NCBI GenBank assembly: GCA_025765615.1 | Contig: JAIVFJ010000052.1 | Location: 1-64,000 of the forward strand | Length of the DNA stretch: 64,000 nt | Direction: 5' to 3' | Source of the DNA: Zopfochytrium polystomum | Lineage: Eukaryota; Chytridiomycota; Chytridiomycetes; Chytridiales; Chytridiaceae | Shown here: positions 46,960 to 55,269 of the stretch, piece by piece | Numbering within the stretch: the first letter of the stretch is position 1 | Layout of the letters: each line of letters starts with the position of its first letter | Program-made: the position numbers and the translations under genes | Notes under the pieces: generated by a model | The model's input: only the letters and a program-made list of their open reading frames with translations | What the model was told of the DNA's origin: nothing | Database searches by the model: none

Positions 46960-47990
46960 CAAGGAGTTCGCAATGACCTTGAGCGAGCAGAATGAAACAA
47001 TTGCCAAGGAAGCAGTTTCAGGAACGATGACAACAGGGGTTCCAACATCCATGACAACAACAACGGCTCACGCTCCCCTCGTCATGGGGGTAGGCCACGC
47101 TACTGGTGTGGTTACCACAAGGCATACGTTCACCACATGGAAAGGAACTGTCGTGACTGCGGCAAGCCAGGAGTCACCCATAGTCTGGAGCCAAAGACTA
47201 CTTCAATCCATCGACGTCTTGGAAGAGTTGAAGGCACTGGGTGCGAGTTCTGTGCAGAGATTCCAAGCTTGGCACACACACACAGGTCTGAGCACTGCCT
47301 GCACATGCGCCAAGCCAATGCCATCACAGCCCGGCTCCAAACGCAGCACTTCACACCAGCTCAACCAAACCATGCTTCAGCCTCTGCAACTGTGGCTGTA
47401 CCACAAGCAAATCTTGTTCCTTTCTCTGGATTTCACCCTCAACCTGCTACAGGAGGGCCATTTGTTTCTTCTTCTTCTCAAATAAATGGTCCCTCTCGCT
47501 TCTATTTCTTTGTGAACACTGCAACAGTGAGCGCGTCACACACAGGCATAGCCTCGATGAAACTGGTTCCTGACCCTTCGAAAGTTCATTGTCAAGAAGC
47601 TCAGCTTCAATCAATCTCCTGCTGAGCCCTGCCTCTTCTTTCAAGTAGACCCTCAGCAGCAAACATTTGAAATCATCTTTGTCTTTGTCGACGACATCAA
47701 TGTCATGGCCAACACCCCAGCTCTTGTTGCAAAACTTGAGGATGCTTTTTGCGCTGAGTACAGCATGTCTCTTGAGGAAACCACTGTCAGCCAAGTGATT
47801 CGCATCCACCTCAAGCGCAACTCCAAAGGCATTTGGATGGGCCTAGACGAATACACCAGGACGATTCTCACTGAAGAGAAAATGTGGGACAACCTCAATA
47901 TTGCATCAACTCCAATGTCTATCTGCATGACAAAACATCAATCAAACTCAGCGAGAGCGACTCAAGCTGGTATCGATCCACACTCATGAA
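46960..47990 (+). pseudogene. Ty1/copia-like gag-zinc and RT fragments
   Basis: Near 47080-47160 one frame encodes PRYWCGYHKAYVHHMERNC, a C-x2-H-xn-H-x4-C zinc-binding gag-type motif seen in some copia-like elements of microbial eukaryotes. From about 47582 a different frame reads FIVKKLSFNQSPAEPCLFF, then IFVFVDDINVMANTP, a copia reverse-transcriptase catalytic region with VDD, followed by FCAEYSMSL. Protease, integrase and the first half of the RT are missing and frames change, so it is a deleted remnant. Confidence 0.65.
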
Positions 47991-48692
47991 AATTCAATGA
48001 CACAGACATCTGCCTCACCAGGCCAGAGGAATCCCCTATCTTAGAAGCAAGGAAGGTTAAAACCCACTCCAACACAGAATTGTGGCACCATGCCATCACA
48101 GGCATTAATCTGAGAGAAAGAGGATCTGAACCCAGTGAAGACCAGGCCCACCAGAGGCCACAGGAGCCAACACACAGGGAGATGGGGGCATACCTGAGAG
48201 ACCATTCCTACAGCAGTACCTGACCAGCCAACTCATTCATATCACCTTGAGAGACCTGGATTTGACTAGATGTATTGACAGGAACCTAGAGGCACCACCA
48301 CAGATTTACCCTCTATCCTTCCATCACCAAGTGGCTCCTACCAAGTCCAACCCAAACAGAATGCAGAATGGTGAGGTGCACTGGGGATTGAACCCAGCAC
48401 ACTGCCATGATCGCCAAGAGGAACCAACCCTCCTGCCACACACCAGGGGACTGCAACTCCCAGCTCACAAACACAGTCAGGAAGAAAAGGGCAGGCAAGG
48501 GACTTCAGGTACAGTTCACACAGTCAACAAGAAGGGGGCAGCAGTTTAAATAGGAGAGGGTTGGAATCACAGGGAGGAGAGGAAAAAGGAGGGAAAACCC
48601 ATACAAAACAACACAATAATAACAAAACAGTAAAGAACAGAATGGAGGGGTTGGAGGAACTGGCAAGAAATGATTGGTGCAGACACGAAGAC
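47991..48692. other. Flank of the minus-strand chromovirus
   Basis: No gene recognised. A T-arm-like GGGGATTGAACCCAG near 48383-48400 has no matching tRNA 5' half. The right edge AAGAC (48688-48692) is the target duplication of the next element. Confidence 0.55.
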
Positions 48693-49045
48693 TGTCAGGA
48701 ACAGGGCAGGACAGGACAAGGCAGACAAGGAACTGAGAGGAGTGATGATTGTATTGGAAACAATAATTCACTTGAGGGATGGGACAGGTCCCCCATCCCC
48801 CTTTTATACCTTTTGAGAGTGTTCCTTGTCAAGACTCCAAGAAAGTTCCAGAAAGAGCAATTAGTAATGCAATGATACCAATGATACCAATGACAACAAG
48901 ACAAGTCAGGAAAGCAAAGAAGGTTCCAGAAGGTTCCACAAGGTTCCATGAAGGAATGTTCTAGAAGGTTCCAGAAGGTTCCAGAAGGTTCCATGAAGGA
49001 ATGTTCTAGAACGTTCCAGAGGTTTCCAGAGGGTGATTCATAACA
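48693..49045 (-). repeat. 3' LTR of chromovirus copy 1
   Basis: 353 bp; 5 bp longer than the nested copy's LTRs, through variation in the GAACCTTC array. It carries the TATAAA box and R-start motif. Confidence 0.92.
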
Positions 49046-50638
49046 TCATCTCCCCCTTTTAGGCCTCTTCTGCAACTTGGTGGGGTACCTGGTCTTGAAC
49101 TCGAGCAGAAGGTCTTGGCAGTGAGTGAGGTTTGACTCAGGCTCCCAGGTGTTGTCAGCATTTGAGTAACCTTTCCACTTAACAAGGAACTTGAGTGTTC
49201 TTCCAAACCACTTGGCATCCAAGATTTGTTCAACCTCAAATTCCTCTTCACCTTCTACCTCAACTGGAGGAGGAGGAGGAACAACTCTGCCTGGAATGGA
49301 ATTGGCCACAAACTTCTCCAAAAGGCTGACATGGAAAACTGGGTGGATCTTCATGGATGCAGGGAGATCCAGCTTGAAGGTGACTGGATTGATTTGCTCC
49401 AAGATCTTGAAAGGTCCCAACTTGAGGTTGTCTAGCTTGGGACTTGGTCTTTTGGTCTGCAAGTTCTTCCTCATGCCTGGCCAGTAAAAGTCTCTGGAAA
49501 CAAGCTCATATGTCTTGTGCTCTCGTGGGTGTCCAGCTGTTGCTCCATCATGCCTTGTCTTGAGTATCTCAAGTTTTTCCTCTTCTTGGCTGATTTGAAT
49601 CTTGTGAGGCTTGGGGTCCTTGGAAATAGCATGGGCCCACACATGGTCAGGAAGCAGTGAAAGGTGTGTCTTGGATTGTGGGGTGAAACCATCTCCCCCT
49701 TCAGGTGCAAGGTCTGTCCTTCTGTGCTCATCAGCAGTGGGGCTTGAATTGTTGACTGGGAACTGTGATTCTTGAACCTTTGACTGAGGGTTCTGTTCTT
49801 GGCAAAGGCTGTGAGCTGTGGAGCTTGAATCTTGAATTTGGACTGTGAACTGTGGTACTTGAATCTTTGACTGTGGGTTCTGTGAACTACAGACTTGGCC
49901 ATGACTGTGAGCTCTGTGAGCTCTACTTGAATCTTGACTGTGAACTGTGAACTGTGGAACTTGAGTCTTGGCTGGGATTTGTGAACTGCAGGGTGACACT
50001 GGAGTCTTTGGTGGTTGACCTTTAATACCTGGCTGTGAACCTTGAATCAAGGTCTTGCGAGCATGAGACTTGGAGGCTTGACTTGAGTTTTGGGTGACTG
50101 TTCCAATTGGTGGAGGTTGGACTTGACCAGTTACCCAATCAATGTCAGGGTTCTGGGCTTGCAGCCATGGTAATCCCAGGATGACAGAGAATGTGGGTGA
50201 GCCAAGATCCAATACTTCCAGGTTGACCATGGATGGTGGAAAGTCTTGGATGTGGAGGTTTAGCTTGGTTTCATGGCTGATTTCCTTGAACAGAGCATGA
50301 TTGGCAAAGTGGACCTTGAGGGGTGTGGATTTCTTGATGGTGGGAATGGCACAAGACTTGGCAAGGGTGGCATCAATGATGTTGCAGGATGATCCAGAGT
50401 CGATAAGGGCCTTGGTTGTGATGGTTGACTTGGGTGAGAGTTGAATCTTGACATCCATGGTGAGTTGGTGGGGCTTGGAATCTGAGGTGTTTGTGGTGCT
50501 GGTGGTGGTGATGAAACAGGGGCAGCTTGGAGGAGGGTCCAGGGAATTGCCCCTCAGTGAGCCTGGACCTGGGAGTTTGGGTGCTTCTTCCTTGGGCAGT
50601 CCTTGACAGCATGCTCCTTGGAGCCACAGTAAAAACAC
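49046..50638 (-). CDS. pol: Chromovirus pol remnant: protease, integrase N-part, chromodomain
   Basis: Overlaps gag by 85 nt in the -1 frame; translation would enter by slippage at CCCAAAC (50575-50581). A retropepsin domain (ALIDSGSSCNIID) is followed by a repetitive linker rich in QSKIQVPQFTVQ-like units. A truncated integrase zinc region (AGHPREHKTYEL...FYWPGMRKN) is fused directly to the post-integrase GPF region and a C-terminal chromodomain (FLVKWKGYSNADNTWEPE). No YxDD reverse-transcriptase motif and no integrase D,D,E core are present. The frame has no internal stop. Chromodomains of this class bind modified histone H3 and guide insertion; that role here is by family. Confidence 0.85.
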   Translation of the reverse strand: MFLLWLQGACCQGLPKEEAPKLPGPGSLRGNSLDPPPSCPCFITTTSTTNTSDSKPHQLTMDVKIQLSPKSTITTKALIDSGSSCNIIDATLAKSCAIPTIKKSTPLKVHFANHALFKEISHETKLNLHIQDFPPSMVNLEVLDLGSPTFSVILGLPWLQAQNPDIDWVTGQVQPPPIGTVTQNSSQASKSHARKTLIQGSQPGIKGQPPKTPVSPCSSQIPAKTQVPQFTVHSQDSSRAHRAHSHGQVCSSQNPQSKIQVPQFTVQIQDSSSTAHSLCQEQNPQSKVQESQFPVNNSSPTADEHRRTDLAPEGGDGFTPQSKTHLSLLPDHVWAHAISKDPKPHKIQISQEEEKLEILKTRHDGATAGHPREHKTYELVSRDFYWPGMRKNLQTKRPSPKLDNLKLGPFKILEQINPVTFKLDLPASMKIHPVFHVSLLEKFVANSIPGRVVPPPPPVEVEGEEEFEVEQILDAKWFGRTLKFLVKWKGYSNADNTWEPESNLTHCQDLLLEFKTRYPTKLQKRPKRGR

Positions 50639-51477
50639 AGTCCCTGCTGGGCCCTCCTTGTTTTCTCCTCTTGGCTCAGAGGACCCTTAGGAAGTGTCTC
50701 AACTGCATCCACTTGCATGGGTTCAGGAACTGTGAGAGCTTGAGGAACTGGGGTAGGTCTTGATGTAGTTCCTACTTGTCTTTGCTTCAGCCTCTTGGAG
50801 TAGAGTCTGTTGTCAATCTTGATGGCAAGGAGAATGTACTCTTCCAAGGTCTCAGGGATGTGCAGAGACTGGGAGAGCATGTCTTGGATAGACTCATGGA
50901 GACCATCATGGTACAGCTCCATCAGAGCTGCATCATTGTATCCAGAGTCTCTGGCTAGTTGCTTGAATTGGTTGGTGTAGGCCACACAAGATTGCTTTCC
51001 TTGCTTGATATGCTTGAGCTTGGATCTTGCTGTCCAAGATGCGTAGGGGTCACCAAAGGTAGCTTCCAGCCCCTCCCAGAGCTCTTGCAGGGTGTTGGGT
51101 GTGCTTGGGAGAGATCTGTACCATGATTGAGCTTGACCAGACAGGAGGGTGCTTGTGAAAAGAACCTTGACTTGCTCACTGGGAAATCTTGAAGGTTGGA
51201 GAAGGATGACATTCTCCACAGTGGCCATGAAGTTCCTAAGGTCTTTGGCCAGCCCAGTGAACTTGTCAGGGCTGGGAACCTTGGGCTCTCTTGCTTGGTT
51301 GGCTTGAGGCAGGGGAAGAGCTTGGTGTTCTTGTTGGTGAAGTTGTTGTTGAAGCTGGTGCTGCTGGTGAAGGACTTGTTCTTGAAGTTGGTGTGTCTGT
51401 CTTGAGAGGGCTTGTAATTGGTCCATCAAGGCTTGGAAGGCAGTTGCATCAGGGAAGGTGTTGTTTGGGTCAGACAT
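50554..51477 (-). CDS. gag: Chromovirus Gag
   Basis: 307 residues from MSDPNNTFPDATAF. A Gln-rich coiled segment (residues ~20-55) precedes the capsid-like retrotransposon-gag block (KFTGLAKDLRNFMATVEN, SQAQSWYRSL-type, YTNQFKQLARD). The C-terminal nucleocapsid zinc knuckle CFYCGSKEHAVKDC follows. It is intact and nearly identical to the gag at 54346, despite the deleted pol. Confidence 0.92.
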   Translation of the reverse strand: MSDPNNTFPDATAFQALMDQLQALSRQTHQLQEQVLHQQHQLQQQLHQQEHQALPLPQANQAREPKVPSPDKFTGLAKDLRNFMATVENVILLQPSRFPSEQVKVLFTSTLLSGQAQSWYRSLPSTPNTLQELWEGLEATFGDPYASWTARSKLKHIKQGKQSCVAYTNQFKQLARDSGYNDAALMELYHDGLHESIQDMLSQSLHIPETLEEYILLAIKIDNRLYSKRLKQRQVGTTSRPTPVPQALTVPEPMQVDAVETLPKGPLSQEEKTRRAQQGLCFYCGSKEHAVKDCPRKKHPNSQVQAH

Positions 51478-51517
51478 GATGGCAGAGAGTAGTGGGAGAG
51501 GGTGAAGTGAATTATGA

Positions 51518-51870
51518 TGTCAGGAACAGGGCAGGACAGGACAAGGCAGACAAGGAACTGAGAGGAGTGATGATTGTATTGGAAACAATAATTCACTTGA
51601 GGGATGGGACAGGTCCCCCATCCCCCTTTTATACCTTTTGAGAGTGTTCCTTGTCAAGACTCCAAGAAAGTTCCAGAAAGAGCAATTAGTAATGCAATGA
51701 TACCAATGATACCAATGACAACAAGACAAGTCAGGAAAGCAAAGAAGGTTCCAGAAGGTTCCACAAGGTTCCATGAAGGAATGTTCTAGAAGGTTCCAGA
51801 AGGTTCCAGAAGGTTCCATGAAGGAATGTTCTAGAACGTTCCAGAGGTTTCCAGAGGGTGATTCATAACA
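51518..51870 (-). repeat. 5' LTR of chromovirus copy 1
   Basis: 353 bp, visually identical to 48693-49045. Next to it, the 11-nt PBS lies at 51505-51515. Confidence 0.92.
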
Positions 51871-51949
51871 AAGACAGTCACCACAGCCACAGAAAGAAAC
51901 GAGGACACAAAAAGAGACAGTAAACAAACAATTAATGAAAGACTAGGGG

Positions 51950-52168
51950 ATGCCTGTCGACTTGTAAGCAATCCTTGCCAAAAAACAAAAAAAAAAAAAA
52001 AAAAAAGAAGAGAAAAAATGATTAAAGACAAAGCCTTCAATGAATATTGGTTGTCCCACACACAGGCCATCTGTCCCTGGATTGAAAGGAGAGTGGCATG
52101 CCACAATGAACATTGTGTGGCAGGCCATACCGAGAGTGACCAACAAAGCTTGGGGTGTTAACCCCAAG
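51950..52168 (-). repeat. Repeat D, left piece beside copia
   Basis: Inverted match to about 4680-4895, including the poly-T/poly-A tract. It stops exactly at the copia LTR, with CCAAG at 52164-52168. Confidence 0.85.
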
Positions 52169-52429
52169 TGTTGAGAATTGGAGGGAACTGCACATGAGAA
52201 TGAGATGAAGATTCTCCCACTTATATTGAGGAAGGATGACGAGAGAGAGACATTGGGGGACGGCAACGAGGAAGGAGGGCGGCGTCACATACCTGCACAC
52301 GAGAATGAGATGACGATTCTCCCACACTGTGTGTGACTTGGAAATCAGCATAAAAGAGAAAGAAGAGAATGGACAAACACGTGAGAGTAAAAGGAGCAGA
52401 GAAAAAGGTCTAAAGTCTAAAAGTCAACA
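52169..52429 (-). repeat. Copia 3' LTR (261 bp)
   Basis: Contains two versions of the segment CACGAGAATGAGATGA...CTCCCAC, about 105 bp apart. The 5' LTR has only one. Otherwise the LTRs are alike. Confidence 0.88.
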
Positions 52430-52448
52430 CTTCCACGCATCGAGACGT

Positions 52449-53952
52449 TTAGGGGAGAAGGAAATGGGAACGAAGCAAGGTGAAGGAGTCAGCTGGAAGG
52501 GGCTTTGTGAGGATGTCAGTGACCATTTCCTGAGAGCGGAGATGCTGGAAGTCGATGATGTGCTGCTGTACCTTTTCACGGATGAAGTGATGGCAAATGT
52601 CAATGTGCTTAACCTGATTGGAAAGCTTCTGGTTCTTGGCGACGGCAATGGCACTGCGATTATCTTCGTAGATTATGGTTGGACCACCAGATTGAGGGAC
52701 ACTGAGGTCAGACAGAAGTTGACAGAGCCAGAGGACTTCCTGTGTGGTGGAGGAGAGGGCCATGTATTCAGCTTCGAGTGTGGAAAGCGCAACAGTGGCC
52801 TGGACGTGACTGCGCCAGGAAATGGGACCTCCAGCGTAGAATTGAACAAAGCCTGTTGTGGAGCAGCAATCAAAGGTAGTGCCCCAAAATCAGCATTGGA
52901 GAAGCTGTGGAGCGGTGGGCGTTGAAGGTTACTAGTGGTGGCAGCGGGTCCAGCATAGGCAAAGTGGCTGAAACAGACAAGGGACTGGGACAAGGCAGAG
53001 TAGGTGATGCCGTAGGGTAAGGTACCACGGAGATAGCGGAGAATGCGTTTGGCAGCAACCCAGTCAATTTCAGTTGGGCAACTGAGGCGGCGACTAAGGC
53101 AGGCAACAGCCATGGAGATGTCAGGGCAAGTACCCAAGGAGAGATAGAGTAGACAGCCAATGAGTTCTGCAAAAGGCTCAGACATAGGAGCGGAGGAGGG
53201 GTCTGGCGTATACGAGGTGTGCATGGGGGTGGAAACAGAGGCGCAGTCCGACATGCCAAAACGTTGGAGGATGGACTTAGCATAGCCAGTCTGATGAACA
53301 CGCACGCGAGTGAGATCAGGGGACTGCTCAATCTCGAGACCAATGAAGTAGCAGAGGAGGCCAAGATCTTTCATGCGAAATTGGGCGCAGAGGGACCTTA
53401 ATTGCGGAGATTTCAGTGGAGGTCGATCCAGCAATAAGGAGATCATCAACATAGGCTAAAATGAAACTCGTGAGACCATCACGAACACAAACATACACAC
53501 ACGCGTCTGCCAGGGAAGGCGTGAACCCAATAGACTGGAGATAATCATCCAGAGTCTTGTTCCAGAGGTGAGGTGCCTGCTTCAGCCCATACAGGGAACG
53601 TTTAAGCTTCCAGACATGATTGAGTTTTCCAGGGGCAACGTGACCAACAGGTTGCTCAATGTAAACGTCGCGGTCAATGGGTGCATAGAGGAAAGCGGTA
53701 GTGACGTCCATGTGGTGGATGGAGAGGCGCTTGCGAGCACAGACGGCAAGCACACTGCGAATGCTGGAGAGTTTTGCAGTTAGGGCAAAAATGTCGTCGA
53801 AGTGGACGCCAGCGACTTGCTGGTAACCTTTGGCAACAAAACGCGCTTTATACCATGTGGGGCAACCATTTGCGTCTCTCTTGATCCGAAATACCCAGCG
53901 TGAAGGGAGGACAAGAGTGTCAATTGGGCGCAGGACGAGGTCTGCGACGTCG
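52449..53952 (-). pseudogene. Copia reverse transcriptase-RNase H, 3' part of pol
   Basis: Starting at the chromovirus insertion point it reads through typical copia RT: SRWVFRIKRDANG, FVAKGYQQVAGV, FDDIFALTAKLSSIRSVLA, MDVTTAFLYAPID and LYGLKQAPHLW, with catalytic YVDDLL near 53450. A frame change near 53400 leads to MKDLGLLCYFIGLEIEQ. Another near 52850 leads to RNase H (STLEAEYMALSSTTQEVLWL, YEDNRSAIAVAKN, KHIDICHHFI). The stop is at 52449. Two frameshifts make it non-functional. Confidence 0.88.
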
Positions 53953-53957
53953 TTTTC

Positions 53958-54305
53958 TGTTATGAATCACCCTCTGGAAACCTCTGGAACCTTCTAGAAC
54001 ATTCCTTCATGGAACCTTCTGGAACCTTCTGGAACCTTCTAGAACATTCCTTCATGGAACCTTGTGGAACCTTCTGGAACCTTCTTTGCTTTCCTGACTT
54101 GTCTTGTTGTCATTGGTATCATTGGTATCATTGTATTACTAATTGCTCTTTCTGGAACTTTCTTTGAGTCTTGACAAGGAAGACTCTCAAAAGGTATAAA
54201 AGGGGGATGGGGGACCTGTCCCATCCCTCAAGTGAATTATTGTTTCCAATACAATCATCGCTCCTCTCAGTTCCTTGTCTGCCTTGTCCTGTCCTGTTCC
54301 TGACA
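53958..54305 (+). repeat. 5' LTR of nested chromovirus
   Basis: 348 bp, TGTTATG to CTGACA. TATAAA at 54195-54200. Putative transcript start at AAGTGAATTAT, 54230-54240. Confidence 0.93.
53983..54090 (+). promoter_or_regulatory. Heat-shock-element-like array in the LTR
   Basis: Alternating GAA and TTC triplets with 2-nt spacers. Four units in perfect phase lie at 53987-54004 and eight in perfect phase at 54012-54049, with more up to about 54085. This is the nGAAnnTTCn pattern bound by heat-shock factor trimers. It lies about 110-210 bp upstream of the TATA box, and another GAA/TTC pair occurs near 54153-54163. All LTR copies in the window have it; unit number varies. Confidence 0.7.
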
Positions 54306-54307
54306 TC

Positions 54308-54318
54308 ATAATTCACTT
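54308..54318 (+). promoter_or_regulatory. Self-priming primer binding site
   Basis: ATAATTCACTT lies 2 nt after the 5' LTR and is the exact reverse complement of AAGTGAATTAT (54230-54240), 35 bp past the TATA start. No TGG-starting match to a tRNA 3' end is seen. This is the arrangement of Tf1-type elements, whose mRNA 5' end folds back to prime cDNA synthesis. Confidence 0.75.
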
Positions 54319-54345
54319 CACCCTCTCCCACTACTCTCTGCCATC

Positions 54346-55269
54346 ATGACTGACCCAAACAACACCTTCCCTGATGCAACTGCCTTCCAAGCCTTGATGG
54401 ACCAATTACAAGCCCTCTCAAGACAGACACACCAACTTCAAGAACAAGTCCTTCACCAGCAGCACCAGCTTCAACAACAACTTCACCAACAAGAACATCA
54501 AGCTCTTCCCCTGCCTCAAGCCAACCAAGCAAGAGAGCCCAAGGTTCCCAGCCCTGACAAGTTCACTGGGCTGGCCAAAGACCTTAGGAACTTCATGGCC
54601 ACTGTGGAGAATGTCATCCTTCTCCAACCTTCAAGATTTCCCAGTGAGCAAGTCAAGGTTCTTTTCACAAGCACCCTCCTGTCTGGTCAAGCTCAATCAT
54701 GGTACAGATCTCTCCCAAGCACACCCACCACCCTGCAAGAGCTCTGGGAGGGGCTGGAAGCTACCTTTGGTGACCCCTACGCATCTTGGACAGCAAGATC
54801 CAAGCTCAAGCATATCAAGCAAGGAAAGCAATCTTGTGTGGCCTACACCAACCAATTCAAGCAACTAGCCAGAGACCCTGGATACAATGATGCAGCTCTG
54901 ATGGAGCTGTACCATGATGGTCTCCATGAGTCTATCCAAGACATGCTCTCCCAGTCTCTGCACATCCCTGAGACCTTGGAAGAGTACATTCTCCTTGCCA
55001 TCAAGATTGACAACAGACTCTACTCCAAGAGGCTGAAGCAAAGACAAGTAGGAACTACATCAAGACCTACCCCAGTTCCTCAAGCTCTTACAGTTCCTGA
55101 ACCCATGCAAGTGGATGCAGTTGAGACACTTCCTAAGGGTCCTCTGAGCCAAGAGGAGAAAACAAGGAGGGCCCAGCAGGGACTGTGTTTTTACTGTGGC
55201 TCCAAGGAGCATGCTGTCAAGGACTGCCCAAGGAAGAAGCACCCAAACTCCCAGGTCCAGGCTCACTGA
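54346..55269 (+). CDS. gag: Chromovirus Gag
   Basis: 307 residues, from the ATG about 40 nt past the LTR. It has the same domain order as the minus-strand copy: Gln-rich N-region, capsid-like block with LAKDLRNFMATVEN and YTNQFKQLARD, and zinc knuckle CFYCGSKEHAVKDC near residues 282-295. Only a few residues differ from copy 1. The last codons contain the slippery site, and the TGA stop sits in the predicted loop of the frameshift structure. Confidence 0.93.
   Translation: MTDPNNTFPDATAFQALMDQLQALSRQTHQLQEQVLHQQHQLQQQLHQQEHQALPLPQANQAREPKVPSPDKFTGLAKDLRNFMATVENVILLQPSRFPSEQVKVLFTSTLLSGQAQSWYRSLPSTPTTLQELWEGLEATFGDPYASWTARSKLKHIKQGKQSCVAYTNQFKQLARDPGYNDAALMELYHDGLHESIQDMLSQSLHIPETLEEYILLAIKIDNRLYSKRLKQRQVGTTSRPTPVPQALTVPEPMQVDAVETLPKGPLSQEEKTRRAQQGLCFYCGSKEHAVKDCPRKKHPNSQVQAH

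Larger units (their letters stand above)
48693..51870 (-). mobile_element. Complete short Ty3/gypsy chromovirus, copy 1
   Basis: 3178 bp, flanked by the 5-bp duplication AAGAC (48688-48692 and 51871-51875). Both 353-bp LTRs begin TGTTATG and end CTGACA on the coding strand and look identical by eye, pointing to a recent insertion. The order is LTR, self-priming PBS, gag, a -1 overlap into protease/partial integrase/chromodomain, polypurine tract, LTR. Reverse transcriptase, RNase H and the integrase core are deleted, so it must depend on a fuller relative for mobility. Confidence 0.93.

Noticed and set aside
48361..48440. Possible minus-strand tRNA around GGGGATTGAACCCAG
   Set aside because: Only a T-arm-like element; no pairing 5' half was found.
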